Source: Curtobacterium sp. 9128
Lineage (GTDB): Bacteria > Actinomycetota > Actinomycetes > Actinomycetales > Microbacteriaceae
Assembly: GCF_900086645.1 (NCBI RefSeq)
Contig: NZ_LT576451.1
Location: 186,001 to 250,000 of the forward strand
Reading direction: 5' to 3'
DNA: 64,000 bases
Of this stretch, positions 8,083 through 15,917 are shown one piece after another. Within the stretch, counting starts at the first letter, position 1. Each line of letters opens with the position of its first letter. The notes below the pieces were generated by a model. The model was not told where the DNA came from. It did not search any database and worked only from the letters and a program-made list of their open reading frames with translations. The position numbers and the translations under genes were made by a program.

Positions 8083-9630
8083 TCAGGCGATCCCGGCTCC
8101 GGCACCGCGAGCCGCCGTCAGGAGCGTTCCGTCGACGACGAGCTCGACCGCCGCGGCGATCTCCGGCGCCAACCACCGATCGTCGCCAGGACCGGCCACG
8201 CGCTGCCGGAGCGCGGCCCGGACCGCGCCGGTCACGGGTGCCGACGATTCCCCGCGGAAGTCCGCCGCCCGAGCCGCGGTCATGATCTCGATCGCGAGCA
8301 CACGCCCGAGTCCGTCGACCGCGCGACGGAGCTTCCGCGCGGCGCTCCAGCCCATCGACACGTGGTCCTCCTGCATCGCGGACGTCGGGATCGAGTCCAC
8401 CGACGCGGGCACCGCGAGCCGCTTCAGCTCGGAGACGATCCCGGCCTGGGTGTACTGCGCGATCATGTGCCCGGAGTCCACGCCGGGGTCGTTCGCCAGG
8501 AACGGCGGCAGCCCTCCCGACCGGCTCGCGTCCAGGAACCGGTCCGTCCGTCGCTCCGACATGCTCGCGACGTCAGCCACCGCAATCGCGACGAAGTCCA
8601 GCACGTAGCCGATCGGCGCCCCGTGGAAGTTGCCGTTCGACTCCACACGCCCGTCGATCGTCACGACGGGGTTGTCGACCGCCGACGCGAGCTCACGCGA
8701 GGCGACGAGCGCCGCGTGGTCGAGGGTGTCGCGCGCCGCACCGTGCACCTGGGGTGCGCACCGCAGCGAGTAGGCGTCCTGCACCCGGGTGAAGCCGGAC
8801 GAGCGATGTGCGGCGATGACGGGTGACCCGTCGAGGGCGGCCCGCATGTTCGCTGCCGACCGCGCCTGCCCCGGGTGCGGCCGGAGCGCCTGCAGATCGG
8901 CGGCGAACACCGTGTCCGTCCCGGCGAGCCCCTCGACGCTCATGGCAGCGGCGAGGTCGGCGGTGGCGACGAGGTCCCGCAGGTCTGCCAGCGCGAGGAG
9001 GAGCATCCCGAGCATGCCGTCGGTGCCGTTGATGAGCGCGAGCCCCTCCTTCTCTCGGAGGACGAGTGGCTCGATGCCTGCAGCGGCGAGCGCGTCGGCG
9101 GCCGGCATCGGGACGCCGTCGACCCGCACCTCGCCCTCGCCCATCGCGGCGAGCGCACAGTGCGCCAGCGGTGCGAGGTCGCCGGAGCAGCCCAGGCTGC
9201 CGTACTCGCCGATCACGGGCGTGATCCTGGCGTTCAGCAGCGACGCGTACGTCAGCGCGACGTCCGGCCGGACCCCGGTGCGACCGGTCGCCAGGGTGGA
9301 GAGCCGCAGGAGCATGAGCGCACGGACGACCTCGTCCTCGATCGCCGGACCGCTCGACGCAGCGTGGCTCCGGACGAGGGACGCTTGCAGCTGCTTCCGT
9401 CGGTCGAACGGGATCTGCTTCGTCGCGAGTGCGCCGAACCCCGTCGAGACCCCGTAGTGCGGCGCGGTGTCGTCGGCCAGCGCCTCGATCACCGCGCGGC
9501 TGTCGGCCATCGCGACGAGGGACTCCGGGCTGAGCTCGACGAGGGCACCGTGCCGTGCCACGGCGACGACGTCAGCCGGGTCGAGGGCGCCGGTGTCGAC
9601 GGAGACGGGACGAGACGCGATGACGGTCAT
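8083..9630 (-). CDS. hutH: Histidine ammonia-lyase
   Basis: 515 residues, full family length. It deaminates L-histidine to urocanate, the first step of histidine catabolism. The catalytic Tyr is in YGVSTGFG (residues 59-66). The MIO-forming tripeptide is C148-S149-G150 in YGSLGCSGDLAPLAH; many HutH proteins have Ala-Ser-Gly, and Cys-Ser-Gly also occurs in the superfamily. FHGAPIGYVLDF and QEDHVSMG further support the call over phenylalanine ammonia-lyase. No hutU, hutI or hutG is nearby, so the rest of the pathway must be elsewhere or urocanate is the end product. The ATG at 9630 has a GGAG ribosome site, and a 28-bp palindrome sits immediately upstream. Confidence 0.93.
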   Translation of the reverse strand: MTVIASRPVSVDTGALDPADVVAVARHGALVELSPESLVAMADSRAVIEALADDTAPHYGVSTGFGALATKQIPFDRRKQLQASLVRSHAASSGPAIEDEVVRALMLLRLSTLATGRTGVRPDVALTYASLLNARITPVIGEYGSLGCSGDLAPLAHCALAAMGEGEVRVDGVPMPAADALAAAGIEPLVLREKEGLALINGTDGMLGMLLLALADLRDLVATADLAAAMSVEGLAGTDTVFAADLQALRPHPGQARSAANMRAALDGSPVIAAHRSSGFTRVQDAYSLRCAPQVHGAARDTLDHAALVASRELASAVDNPVVTIDGRVESNGNFHGAPIGYVLDFVAIAVADVASMSERRTDRFLDASRSGGLPPFLANDPGVDSGHMIAQYTQAGIVSELKRLAVPASVDSIPTSAMQEDHVSMGWSAARKLRRAVDGLGRVLAIEIMTAARAADFRGESSAPVTGAVRAALRQRVAGPGDDRWLAPEIAAAVELVVDGTLLTAARGAGAGIA

Positions 9631-9639
9631 GATGCTCCT

Positions 9640-9667
9640 TTGCTGTACCGGCTACCCGGTACAGCAA
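9640..9667 (-). promoter_or_regulatory. 28-bp perfect palindrome, probable operator of hutH
   Basis: Arms TTGCTGTACCGG (9640-9651) and CCGGTACAGCAA (9656-9667) with spacer CTAC. It starts 10 bases upstream of the hutH start, just outside the ribosome site, so a bound dimeric repressor could block initiation. The alternative reading as a glpD terminator is less likely: the loop is 4 bases, but the arm is AT-rich and symmetric like a protein site. The cognate regulator is not in the window. Confidence 0.6.
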
Positions 9668-9692
9668 TTGAAGCACCCGATCGTCTCCGCGA

Positions 9693-11567
9693 CTACTTCG
9701 GCTCGGTGGTCTTCTCGCCGACGACCTGCTCGTCGCTTGCCGTCGCACCGTCGGCGCCCTCGCTCCGACCTCCGCCGACGACGACGTCGTCCTCCTCGAA
9801 CCCGAACGCGATGTCCGGCGCCTCGAGACGCACACGGTCAGCAGACGCGTCGTCCGGTTCCAGCTGCGAGGCCCGTTCGGCGGCGACGCGCTTCAGGTAG
9901 TTCGACACCTCGGCCTCGGTCTGCTCCTGGTCCCAGCCGAGCACACCGGCCATGAGCTTCGCCGCCACGGGAGCCGCCGACTCGCCACGGTCCCACGCCT
10001 CGATGGAGATGCGGGTCCGACGGGCGAGGACGTCCTCCAGGTGGAGTGCTCCCTCGTGCGAGGCCGCGTACACGACCTCCGCACCGATGTAGTCGTCCGC
10101 CCCCGGGAGCGCCTCGGCGAGCGCGGGGTCCTCCTTCACGAGCTGGAGCACCTCGCTGGTGAGCGTGCCGTACCGGTTGAGCAGGTGCTCGACGCGGACC
10201 TTGTGCAGCCCGAACGTGCGGGCGGTGCGTCCGCGCTTGTTCCACGCCGCCGGGTACCCCTCGGCACCGAGCAGCGGGATGTCCTCGGTGGTCGACGCCG
10301 GGATCTTGCCGTCCATCGCAGCCACCGCCTCGTCGATGGCGTCCTTGCCCATCACCCGGTAGGTGGTCCACTTGCCACCCGCGACGACCACGAGTCCCGG
10401 CACCGTGTGCGCGACGACGTGTTCGCGGCTGAGCTTCGACGTCTGGTCCGACTCCCCCGCGAGCAGCGGCCGGAGTCCGGCGTAGACGCCCTCGACGTCC
10501 TCGCGGGTGAGCGGGACGCGGAGCACCTTGTTGACGTGTTCGAGGATGTAGTCGATGTCCGCCGCGGTGGCTGCCGGGTGCGCCTTGTCGAGGTACCAGT
10601 CGGTGTCGGTGGTCCCGACGAGCCAGTGCCGTCCCCACGGGATGACGAACAGCACGCTCTTCTCGGTGCGGAGGATCATGCCCATGTTCGACTGGAAGCG
10701 GTCGCGTGGGATGACGAGGTGCACGCCCTTCGACGCCCGCACCTTGAACTGCCCCCGCGTGCCCACCATCGCCTGGGTGTCGTCCGTCCAGACACCCGTC
10801 GCGTTGACGACCTGCTTGGCCTTGATGTCGAACTTCTCGCCGGTCTGGATGTCGTGCGCGTGTGCGCCGACGACTCGTTCGCCGACCTTGATGAACCCCT
10901 CGATGCGGATGCGGGACGCGGCGTGGGCGCCGTAGGACGCAGCCGTCCGGACGAGTGAGGACACGTAGCGGGCGTCGTCCACCTGGGCGTCGTAGTAGGT
11001 CATCCCCCCGACGAAGGCGTCCTTCTTCAGGGACGGCATCGAGCGGAGCACCTGCGTGCGGCTGAGGTGTCGGTGGTGTGGGACACCGGGCGGGCGCCCA
11101 CCCGACCAGCTGAACGCGTCGTACATCGCCATGCCGATGCCGATGTAGAAGCGCTCCCAGACGCGGTGGTTCAGCGGGTACAGGAACCGGACCGGCTTCA
11201 CGAGGTGCGGCGCGATGCGCTGGAGCAGCAGGCCGCGCTCGATGAGGGCTTCTCGGACGAGCCCGAAGTTCAGCTGCTCGAGGTAGCGGATGCCGCCGTG
11301 GACGAGCTTCGACGAGCGACTCGACGTACCGGATCCCCAGTCACGGGCCTCGACGATGCCGACGCTCAGTCCCCGGGTCACCGCATCGAGCGCGCTCCCA
11401 CCGCCGACGATCCCGCCGCCGACGACCAGGACGTCCAGCTCCTTGGCCTTCAGCACCTCGATCGCCGCCGCGCGTTCGTCCGGTCCGAGCTTCGCCCGGG
11501 GGTCGAACCCCGCCGTGCCGAATGCTCCGGTCGGTGCCTTCTTGCCCGAGACCGTCGTTGCCATCAT
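9693..11567 (-). CDS. glpD: Aerobic glycerol-3-phosphate dehydrogenase
   Basis: 624 residues. This FAD enzyme oxidises sn-glycerol 3-phosphate to dihydroxyacetone phosphate at the membrane and feeds the quinone pool. The FAD motif VVGGGIVGGG lies near residues 48-57, followed by SSRSSKLVHGGIRYLEQ. PWGRHWLVGTTDTDW and GGKWTTYRVMGKDAID are further conserved blocks. The helical C-terminal DUF of the family is present. The last 45 residues or so are acidic and Gly-rich, an actinobacterial-style tail. No glpF or glpK is adjacent. The start is one of two consecutive ATGs (11567, 11564). Confidence 0.96.
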   Translation of the reverse strand: MMATTVSGKKAPTGAFGTAGFDPRAKLGPDERAAAIEVLKAKELDVLVVGGGIVGGGSALDAVTRGLSVGIVEARDWGSGTSSRSSKLVHGGIRYLEQLNFGLVREALIERGLLLQRIAPHLVKPVRFLYPLNHRVWERFYIGIGMAMYDAFSWSGGRPPGVPHHRHLSRTQVLRSMPSLKKDAFVGGMTYYDAQVDDARYVSSLVRTAASYGAHAASRIRIEGFIKVGERVVGAHAHDIQTGEKFDIKAKQVVNATGVWTDDTQAMVGTRGQFKVRASKGVHLVIPRDRFQSNMGMILRTEKSVLFVIPWGRHWLVGTTDTDWYLDKAHPAATAADIDYILEHVNKVLRVPLTREDVEGVYAGLRPLLAGESDQTSKLSREHVVAHTVPGLVVVAGGKWTTYRVMGKDAIDEAVAAMDGKIPASTTEDIPLLGAEGYPAAWNKRGRTARTFGLHKVRVEHLLNRYGTLTSEVLQLVKEDPALAEALPGADDYIGAEVVYAASHEGALHLEDVLARRTRISIEAWDRGESAAPVAAKLMAGVLGWDQEQTEAEVSNYLKRVAAERASQLEPDDASADRVRLEAPDIAFGFEEDDVVVGGGRSEGADGATASDEQVVGEKTTEPK

Positions 11568-11629
11568 CGCCTCCGCGCTGCCGTTGCGAGCGGCGCCGGA
11601 GCGTCACCCGCGCTGCACGGGTGCCACCG

Positions 11630-12751
11630 TCACTGCTGGTGGTACGGCGCCACGACCACTTCTACTCGCTGGAACTCCTTGGCGTCGGAGTAACCGGTCG
11701 TCGCCATCGAGCGACGCAGCGCGCCGACGATGTTCGCGCGGCCGTCCCACGTCGGGGTCGGGCCGTTCAGGATGTTCTCGAGCGGGGCGATCGTCCCGAC
11801 CTCGACACGGCGGCCGCGCGGCAGCTCCGGGTGGTGCGCCTCGGCCCCCCAGTGGAACCCACCGCCGGGGGCTTCGGTCGCACGGGCGAGTGCCGTGCCG
11901 AGCATCACGGCGTCGGCACCCATCGCGATCGCCTTGACGACGTCGCCGGCGGTGTCGAGACCGCCGTCCGCGATGACGTGCACGTAGCGGCCACCCGACT
12001 CGTCCATGTAGTCACGGCGGGCGCCGGCGATGTCGGCGACCGCGGTGGCCATCGGCGCGTGGATGCCCAGCGCGGCACGGGTGGTGGAGGCAGCGCCGCC
12101 GCCGAACCCGACGAGCACACCGGCGGCACCGGTCCGCATGAGGTGCAGGGCGGCCGTGTAGGTCGAGGCACCGCCGACGATCACGGGGACGTCGAGCTCG
12201 TAGATGAACTTCTTGAGGTTGAGGGGCTCGGTGCTCTGCGACACGTGCTCCGCGGAGACGGTGGTGCCGCGGATGACGAACAGGTCGACACCGGCGTCGA
12301 CGACGGTCTGCGAGAACTCCTGCGTGCGCTGCGGGCTGAGCGACCCGGCGACCGGGACCCCGGCGGCGCGGATCTCCGCGAGCCGCGCGGTGATGAGCTC
12401 GGCCTTGACCGGCTCCGCGTAGATCTCCTGCATGCGCTTCGTGACGTTGCCGTCGGTGAGCGCCCGGATCTCGGCGTAGTAGGGCTCCGGGTCTTCGTAC
12501 CGGGTCCAGAGCCCCTCGAGGTCCAGGACACCGAGGATCCCGGCCTTGCCCATCTGGATGACCGTCGCCGGCGAGGCGACGGAGTCCATCGGCGCGGCGA
12601 GGATCGGCGCTTCGAAGGTGAAGGCGTCGATCGACCACTGCACGTTCACGTCACGCGGGTCACGCGTGCGCCGCGAGGGGACCACCGCGATGTCGTCGAA
12701 CGCGTACGCCCGACGTCCGCGCTTGCCTGCACCGATCTCGACTTCACTCAC
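11630..12751 (-). CDS. guaB3: GuaB3-type IMP dehydrogenase/GMP reductase family protein
   Basis: 373 residues, the GuaB3 length, without the CBS pair present in true IMP dehydrogenase. The (beta/alpha)8 barrel shows PMDSVASPATVIQMGKAG, VHVIADGGLDTAGDVVKAIAMGADAVMLGT and GGLRRSMA-like GALRRSMATTGY, typical of the subfamily. The catalytic-loop position that holds Cys in GuaB reads GFGGGAASTTR here, with no Cys. The physiological reaction in actinobacteria is not settled; a cyanobacterial GuaB3 has been reported to be a GMP reductase. It stands 62 bp before glpD on the same strand. The true guaB is at 17613. Confidence 0.9.
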   Translation of the reverse strand: MSEVEIGAGKRGRRAYAFDDIAVVPSRRTRDPRDVNVQWSIDAFTFEAPILAAPMDSVASPATVIQMGKAGILGVLDLEGLWTRYEDPEPYYAEIRALTDGNVTKRMQEIYAEPVKAELITARLAEIRAAGVPVAGSLSPQRTQEFSQTVVDAGVDLFVIRGTTVSAEHVSQSTEPLNLKKFIYELDVPVIVGGASTYTAALHLMRTGAAGVLVGFGGGAASTTRAALGIHAPMATAVADIAGARRDYMDESGGRYVHVIADGGLDTAGDVVKAIAMGADAVMLGTALARATEAPGGGFHWGAEAHHPELPRGRRVEVGTIAPLENILNGPTPTWDGRANIVGALRRSMATTGYSDAKEFQRVEVVVAPYHQQ

Positions 12752-12771
12752 CCGGCAAGCCTACCGGTGGC

Positions 12772-12924
12772 CTACCGCGCGCGTCGTCGGCGGAGCATGC
12801 GGAGCGTCAGGCCGAGTGCGAGCGCCAGCACGATGAGCACGACGAGCAGCGCCGCCGCGACCTTCACGAGCAGTGCGGCACCGACGAAGAGCACGGCGAA
12901 GACGACCCAGACCAGGATGTCCAT
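12772..12924 (-). CDS. Small hydrophobic membrane protein, hypothetical
   Basis: 50 residues from the ATG at 12924: MDILVWVVFAVLFVGAALLV, a further hydrophobic run, then the basic tail RMLRRRRAR. It looks like one or two membrane helices with a cytoplasmic positive end. A longer in-frame reading exists upstream but its extra sequence is arginine-rich and non-hydrophobic, as out-of-frame high-GC DNA would be. The ribosome site is weak. I do not recognise a family. It ends 20 bp before the guaB3 start and could share its transcript. Confidence 0.4.
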   Translation of the reverse strand: MDILVWVVFAVLFVGAALLVKVAAALLVVLIVLALALGLTLRMLRRRRAR

Positions 12925-12997
12925 CGCGATGCTCGAGACGCGTTCCACCTGCGGAACGCTACCCGCATGGCGGAGTCGAGCCGAGCCTCCAGGCTGG

Positions 12998-13042
12998 GAG
13001 AGGGGCCGTGCGGCGCGAAAGCGACTTCGCACGACCCCTCTC
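12998..13042 (-). terminator. Long hairpin downstream of livF
   Basis: Arms at 12998-13012 (GAGAGGGGCCGTGCG) and 13028-13042 pair in 14 of 15 positions. The loop contains GCGAAAGCGACTT. It starts about 52 bases past the livF stop. Just beside it, at 12981-12993, is one copy of the CCGAGCCTCCAGG motif seen in other gaps. Confidence 0.6.
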
Positions 13043-13094
13043 GGTTGCCGGTACCGCCCCCACAGCGGCACCGGCATGCCGACCCCGGCTCGCG

Positions 13095-13919
13095 CTAGCG
13101 AGCGGCGTCGACGTCCTTCGCGAGCGTCCCCAGGTAGAGCTCGATGACCTTCGGGTCGTCGGCGAGCTCACGCCCGGTGCCCGAGTACGCGTTCTTCCCC
13201 TGGTCGAGCACGTACCCACGATCGCAGATCTGCAGACAGCGTCGCGCGTTCTGCTCCACCATGATGATCGACACACCGGCCTTGTTGATCCGGCGTGTGC
13301 GGATGAACGTCTCGTCCTGGCGCACCGGGGACAGCCCGGCGGACGGCTCGTCGAGCAGCAGCACCTTCGGGTCCATCATCAGCGCCCTGGCCATCGCGAC
13401 CGACTGCCGCTCGCCGCCGGAGAGCGATCCTGCACGCTGGCCGCGGCGCTGGCCGAGCACCGGGAACAGGTCGTAGATGACCTCGAGCCGCTCGGCGAAC
13501 TTCCGTGGCCGCAGGTACAGCCCCATCTGCAGGTTCTCCTCGATGGAGAGCGACGGGAACACGTTGTTCGTCTGCGGCACGAACCCGACGCCCGCCTGCA
13601 CGAGCTTGTTCGCCTTCATGTTGGTGATGTCCTCGCCCTGCAGCGTCACCGAGCCGTCCCGCACGGAGACCAGCCCGAACAGCGCCTTGAGGAGCGTCGA
13701 CTTGCCTGCTCCGTTCGGGCCGATGATGCCGATGAGCTCACCCGGGTAGCAGTCCAGGTCGCAACCGTTCAGGATGTTCACCCCCGGCAGGTACCCGGCG
13801 ACCAGGCCGCTGGCACGCATCACCGGTTCCAGCGTGGCCGTCCCGGTTCCGCCGGTCTGTGCTCCGCCGGTCGGACTGGAGGCACGGGTCGGTTCCGCCC
13901 CGTTCGTCGCGTCGGTCAT
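13095..13919 (-). CDS. livF: ABC importer ATPase, LivF type
   Basis: 274 residues. The ATPase domain begins after a Thr/Gly/Pro-rich N-terminus of about 32 residues. Walker A is GPNGAGKST, the signature is SLSGGERQSVAMARAL, and Walker B is VLLLDEPS, followed by the LivF-like IIMVEQNARRCLQICDRGYVLDQG. It is the second energy-coupling subunit of a branched-chain amino acid or related hydrophobic/amide importer on the cytosolic face. Its ATG overlaps the livG stop by 4 bp. It is the last gene of the livHMGF operon and is followed by a hairpin. Confidence 0.93.
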   Translation of the reverse strand: MTDATNGAEPTRASSPTGGAQTGGTGTATLEPVMRASGLVAGYLPGVNILNGCDLDCYPGELIGIIGPNGAGKSTLLKALFGLVSVRDGSVTLQGEDITNMKANKLVQAGVGFVPQTNNVFPSLSIEENLQMGLYLRPRKFAERLEVIYDLFPVLGQRRGQRAGSLSGGERQSVAMARALMMDPKVLLLDEPSAGLSPVRQDETFIRTRRINKAGVSIIMVEQNARRCLQICDRGYVLDQGKNAYSGTGRELADDPKVIELYLGTLAKDVDAAR

Positions 13920-14926
13920 CGGGTCGCCTTCCCGTCGTCGGCGGGGTCCGCCGTGCTGTCTGCTGTCGTGTCCGTCGCAGGTGCCGCAGTCGCGTCCGTC
14001 ACGGGTGCCGTGTCGGCAGCGCCCTCGGCGTCTTCCTCGGCGACCTCTTCGGCGAGTTCCTCGTAGGTCTCCTCGGTGAGGAGCGAGTCGTCACCGAGGT
14101 CGGTGTCGTGGTGCGCCCCGAGGTACGCGTCGATGACCGCCTGGTCGTCCATCACCGTGCCGGCCGGCCCCTCGGCGACGACGCGCCCCTCGGCCATGAC
14201 GACCACCCAGTCTGAGATGTGCCGGACCATGTGCATGTCGTGCTCGACGAAGAGCACGGTCATGCCGTCGTCACGGAGGGACTGGATGTGCCCGAGCAGC
14301 GACTGGGTGAGCGCCGGGTTCACGCCGGCCATCGGCTCGTCGAGCATGATCATCGTCGGGTCGGACATCAGTGCCCTGGCCATCTCGAGGAGCTTCCGCT
14401 GGCCGCCCGAGAGCGAGCCCGCGTAGTCGTCCTTCTTCTCGAGCAGCTTGAACCGGGCGAGGAGTTCCTCGGCCTTGGCGGTGATCTCCCGCTCACGGCG
14501 GCGCCAGACCGGCGCGATCAGCGCGGCGAAGAAGTTCTCGCCGGGTTGGTCCTTCGCGCCGAGCAGCATGTTCTGCATCACCGTGAGCCGCGACAGCGCC
14601 TTGGTGAGCTGGAAGGTGCGGACCATGCCGGCGCGGGCCACCTTGGCGGCGCCGGTGTTGCCGAGGGTCTTGCCGTTGAAGACCCAGCTCGCGTCCTTGC
14701 CGCTCGACGGCTTGTCGAACCCGGTGAGGAGGTTGAAGAACGTCGTCTTGCCGGCACCGTTCGGCCCGATCAACGCGGTGATCGAGCCGCGCTGGACCTC
14801 GAGGTGGTCGACGTCGACGGCGGTCATGCCGCCGAACTTCCTGGTGATGTTGTCGACGGTGAGGATGGCGTCGGGCTTCGCAGCGCCCGGCGTGTGCGCG
14901 ACGGTGCTCGTGGAGGTCTCAGACAC
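13916..14926 (-). CDS. livG: ABC importer ATPase, LivG type
   Basis: 336 residues, longer than the 250-260 of most LivG because of an acidic, Thr/Ala/Asp-rich C-terminal tail of about 60 residues after YLGAHHD. Walker A GPNGAGKTT, signature SLSGGQRKLLEMARAL, Walker B MIMLDEPMAGVNP and the C-terminal block FVEHDMHMVRHISDWVVVM are intact. MAGVNP is the LivG-type D-loop region. It pairs with LivF to drive LivH/LivM. The GTG start overlaps the livM stop by 8 bp. The tail looks disordered and has no recognised function. Confidence 0.93.
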   Translation of the reverse strand: MSETSTSTVAHTPGAAKPDAILTVDNITRKFGGMTAVDVDHLEVQRGSITALIGPNGAGKTTFFNLLTGFDKPSSGKDASWVFNGKTLGNTGAAKVARAGMVRTFQLTKALSRLTVMQNMLLGAKDQPGENFFAALIAPVWRRREREITAKAEELLARFKLLEKKDDYAGSLSGGQRKLLEMARALMSDPTMIMLDEPMAGVNPALTQSLLGHIQSLRDDGMTVLFVEHDMHMVRHISDWVVVMAEGRVVAEGPAGTVMDDQAVIDAYLGAHHDTDLGDDSLLTEETYEELAEEVAEEDAEGAADTAPVTDATAAPATDTTADSTADPADDGKATR

Positions 14927-15905
14927 TGAACGTCAGCTCCTTCTTGTTCCCGAGGAGTCCCTGTGGACGGAAGACGATGAGCAGCATGAGCGCGACGCCG
15001 ACGAGCACGTAGGAGAACTGCTCCGCCTGCTGCGCGTTCATGATCGAGTTGGGGATGAAGTCGCTCGCGAGCGTCCTGATCGCGAGCCGGACGACGAAGA
15101 ACAGCACCGAGCCGAGCACCGGCCCGAAGACCGTCGCCGCGCCGCCGAGGATGAGCGCGGTCCAGATGAAGAACGTCATCGAGCGACCCATCGCGTCCGG
15201 TTGCACCGAACTCGGCAGGACGTAGATGACCCCGGCGAGCGCTCCGAGCGCACCACCGAAGACGAGCGCCTGCATCTTGTACGAGTACACGCTCTTGCCG
15301 AGGGAGCGCACCGCGTCCTCGTCCTCGCGGATGGCCTTCACCACGCGCCCCCACGGACTGCGCATGAGCAGGAAGAGCACGAGCGTGAAGAGGGCGACGA
15401 GTCCCCACCCGACGATGCGGATCCACCAGCCGTTCACGCCGTTGTTCGAGTACGTGAACCACAGGATCGTGGTCGTGCCGTCCGGCAGGAAGCTCAGCGC
15501 GTTGAACGGGTCGCGGTAGGCCGATCCGGCGATGCCGTTCGAGCCGCCCGTCGTCGTCGTGAGGAGACTCGACCTGCCGACCATGCGGATGATCTCCGCG
15601 CCGGAGATCGTCACGATCGCCAGGTAGTCGCCCCGCAACCGGAGCGTCGGGATGCCGAGGATGATCGCGAAGACGATCGCGACGAGCAGTGCGACGAGGA
15701 CCGCCATCCCGAACGGCAGCCCGTTCGTGATCGAGATCGCGAAGCCGTAGGCGCCGAGCAGCAGGAACGCCGCCTGCCCCATGTTGACGAGCCCGGTGAG
15801 CCCGAAGTGCACGTTCAGCCCGATCGCGGCGAGCGCGAACGCTGCCGTGGTGGGCGCGAGTGCCTCCTGCGTCAGTGCGCTGAGGAGGTTGACGATGTAG
15901 TCCAT
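14919..15905 (-). CDS. livM: ABC importer permease, LivM type
   Basis: 328 residues with about 8-10 membrane helices. The permease motif LRGDYLAIVTISGAEIIRMVGR is the LivM coupling segment. YSYKMQALVFGGALGALAG and the C-terminal VLVGVALMLLIVFRPQGLLG are also typical. It forms the channel with LivH. The ATG at 15905 sits 12 bases from the livH stop, and the 3' end overlaps livG by 8 bp, so livHMGF form one operon. The imported substrate (branched-chain amino acids, urea or amides) is not decided by these motifs. Confidence 0.93.
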   Translation of the reverse strand: MDYIVNLLSALTQEALAPTTAAFALAAIGLNVHFGLTGLVNMGQAAFLLLGAYGFAISITNGLPFGMAVLVALLVAIVFAIILGIPTLRLRGDYLAIVTISGAEIIRMVGRSSLLTTTTGGSNGIAGSAYRDPFNALSFLPDGTTTILWFTYSNNGVNGWWIRIVGWGLVALFTLVLFLLMRSPWGRVVKAIREDEDAVRSLGKSVYSYKMQALVFGGALGALAGVIYVLPSSVQPDAMGRSMTFFIWTALILGGAATVFGPVLGSVLFFVVRLAIRTLASDFIPNSIMNAQQAEQFSYVLVGVALMLLIVFRPQGLLGNKKELTFSV

Positions 15906-15917
15906 GACGGCGCTCCC

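Noticed and set aside
9640-9667. Reading the hutH palindrome as HutC site of the Pseudomonas type
   Set aside because: The core is CTGTACCGG...CCGGTACAG, not the short TGTATATACA-like site, so I left the regulator open.
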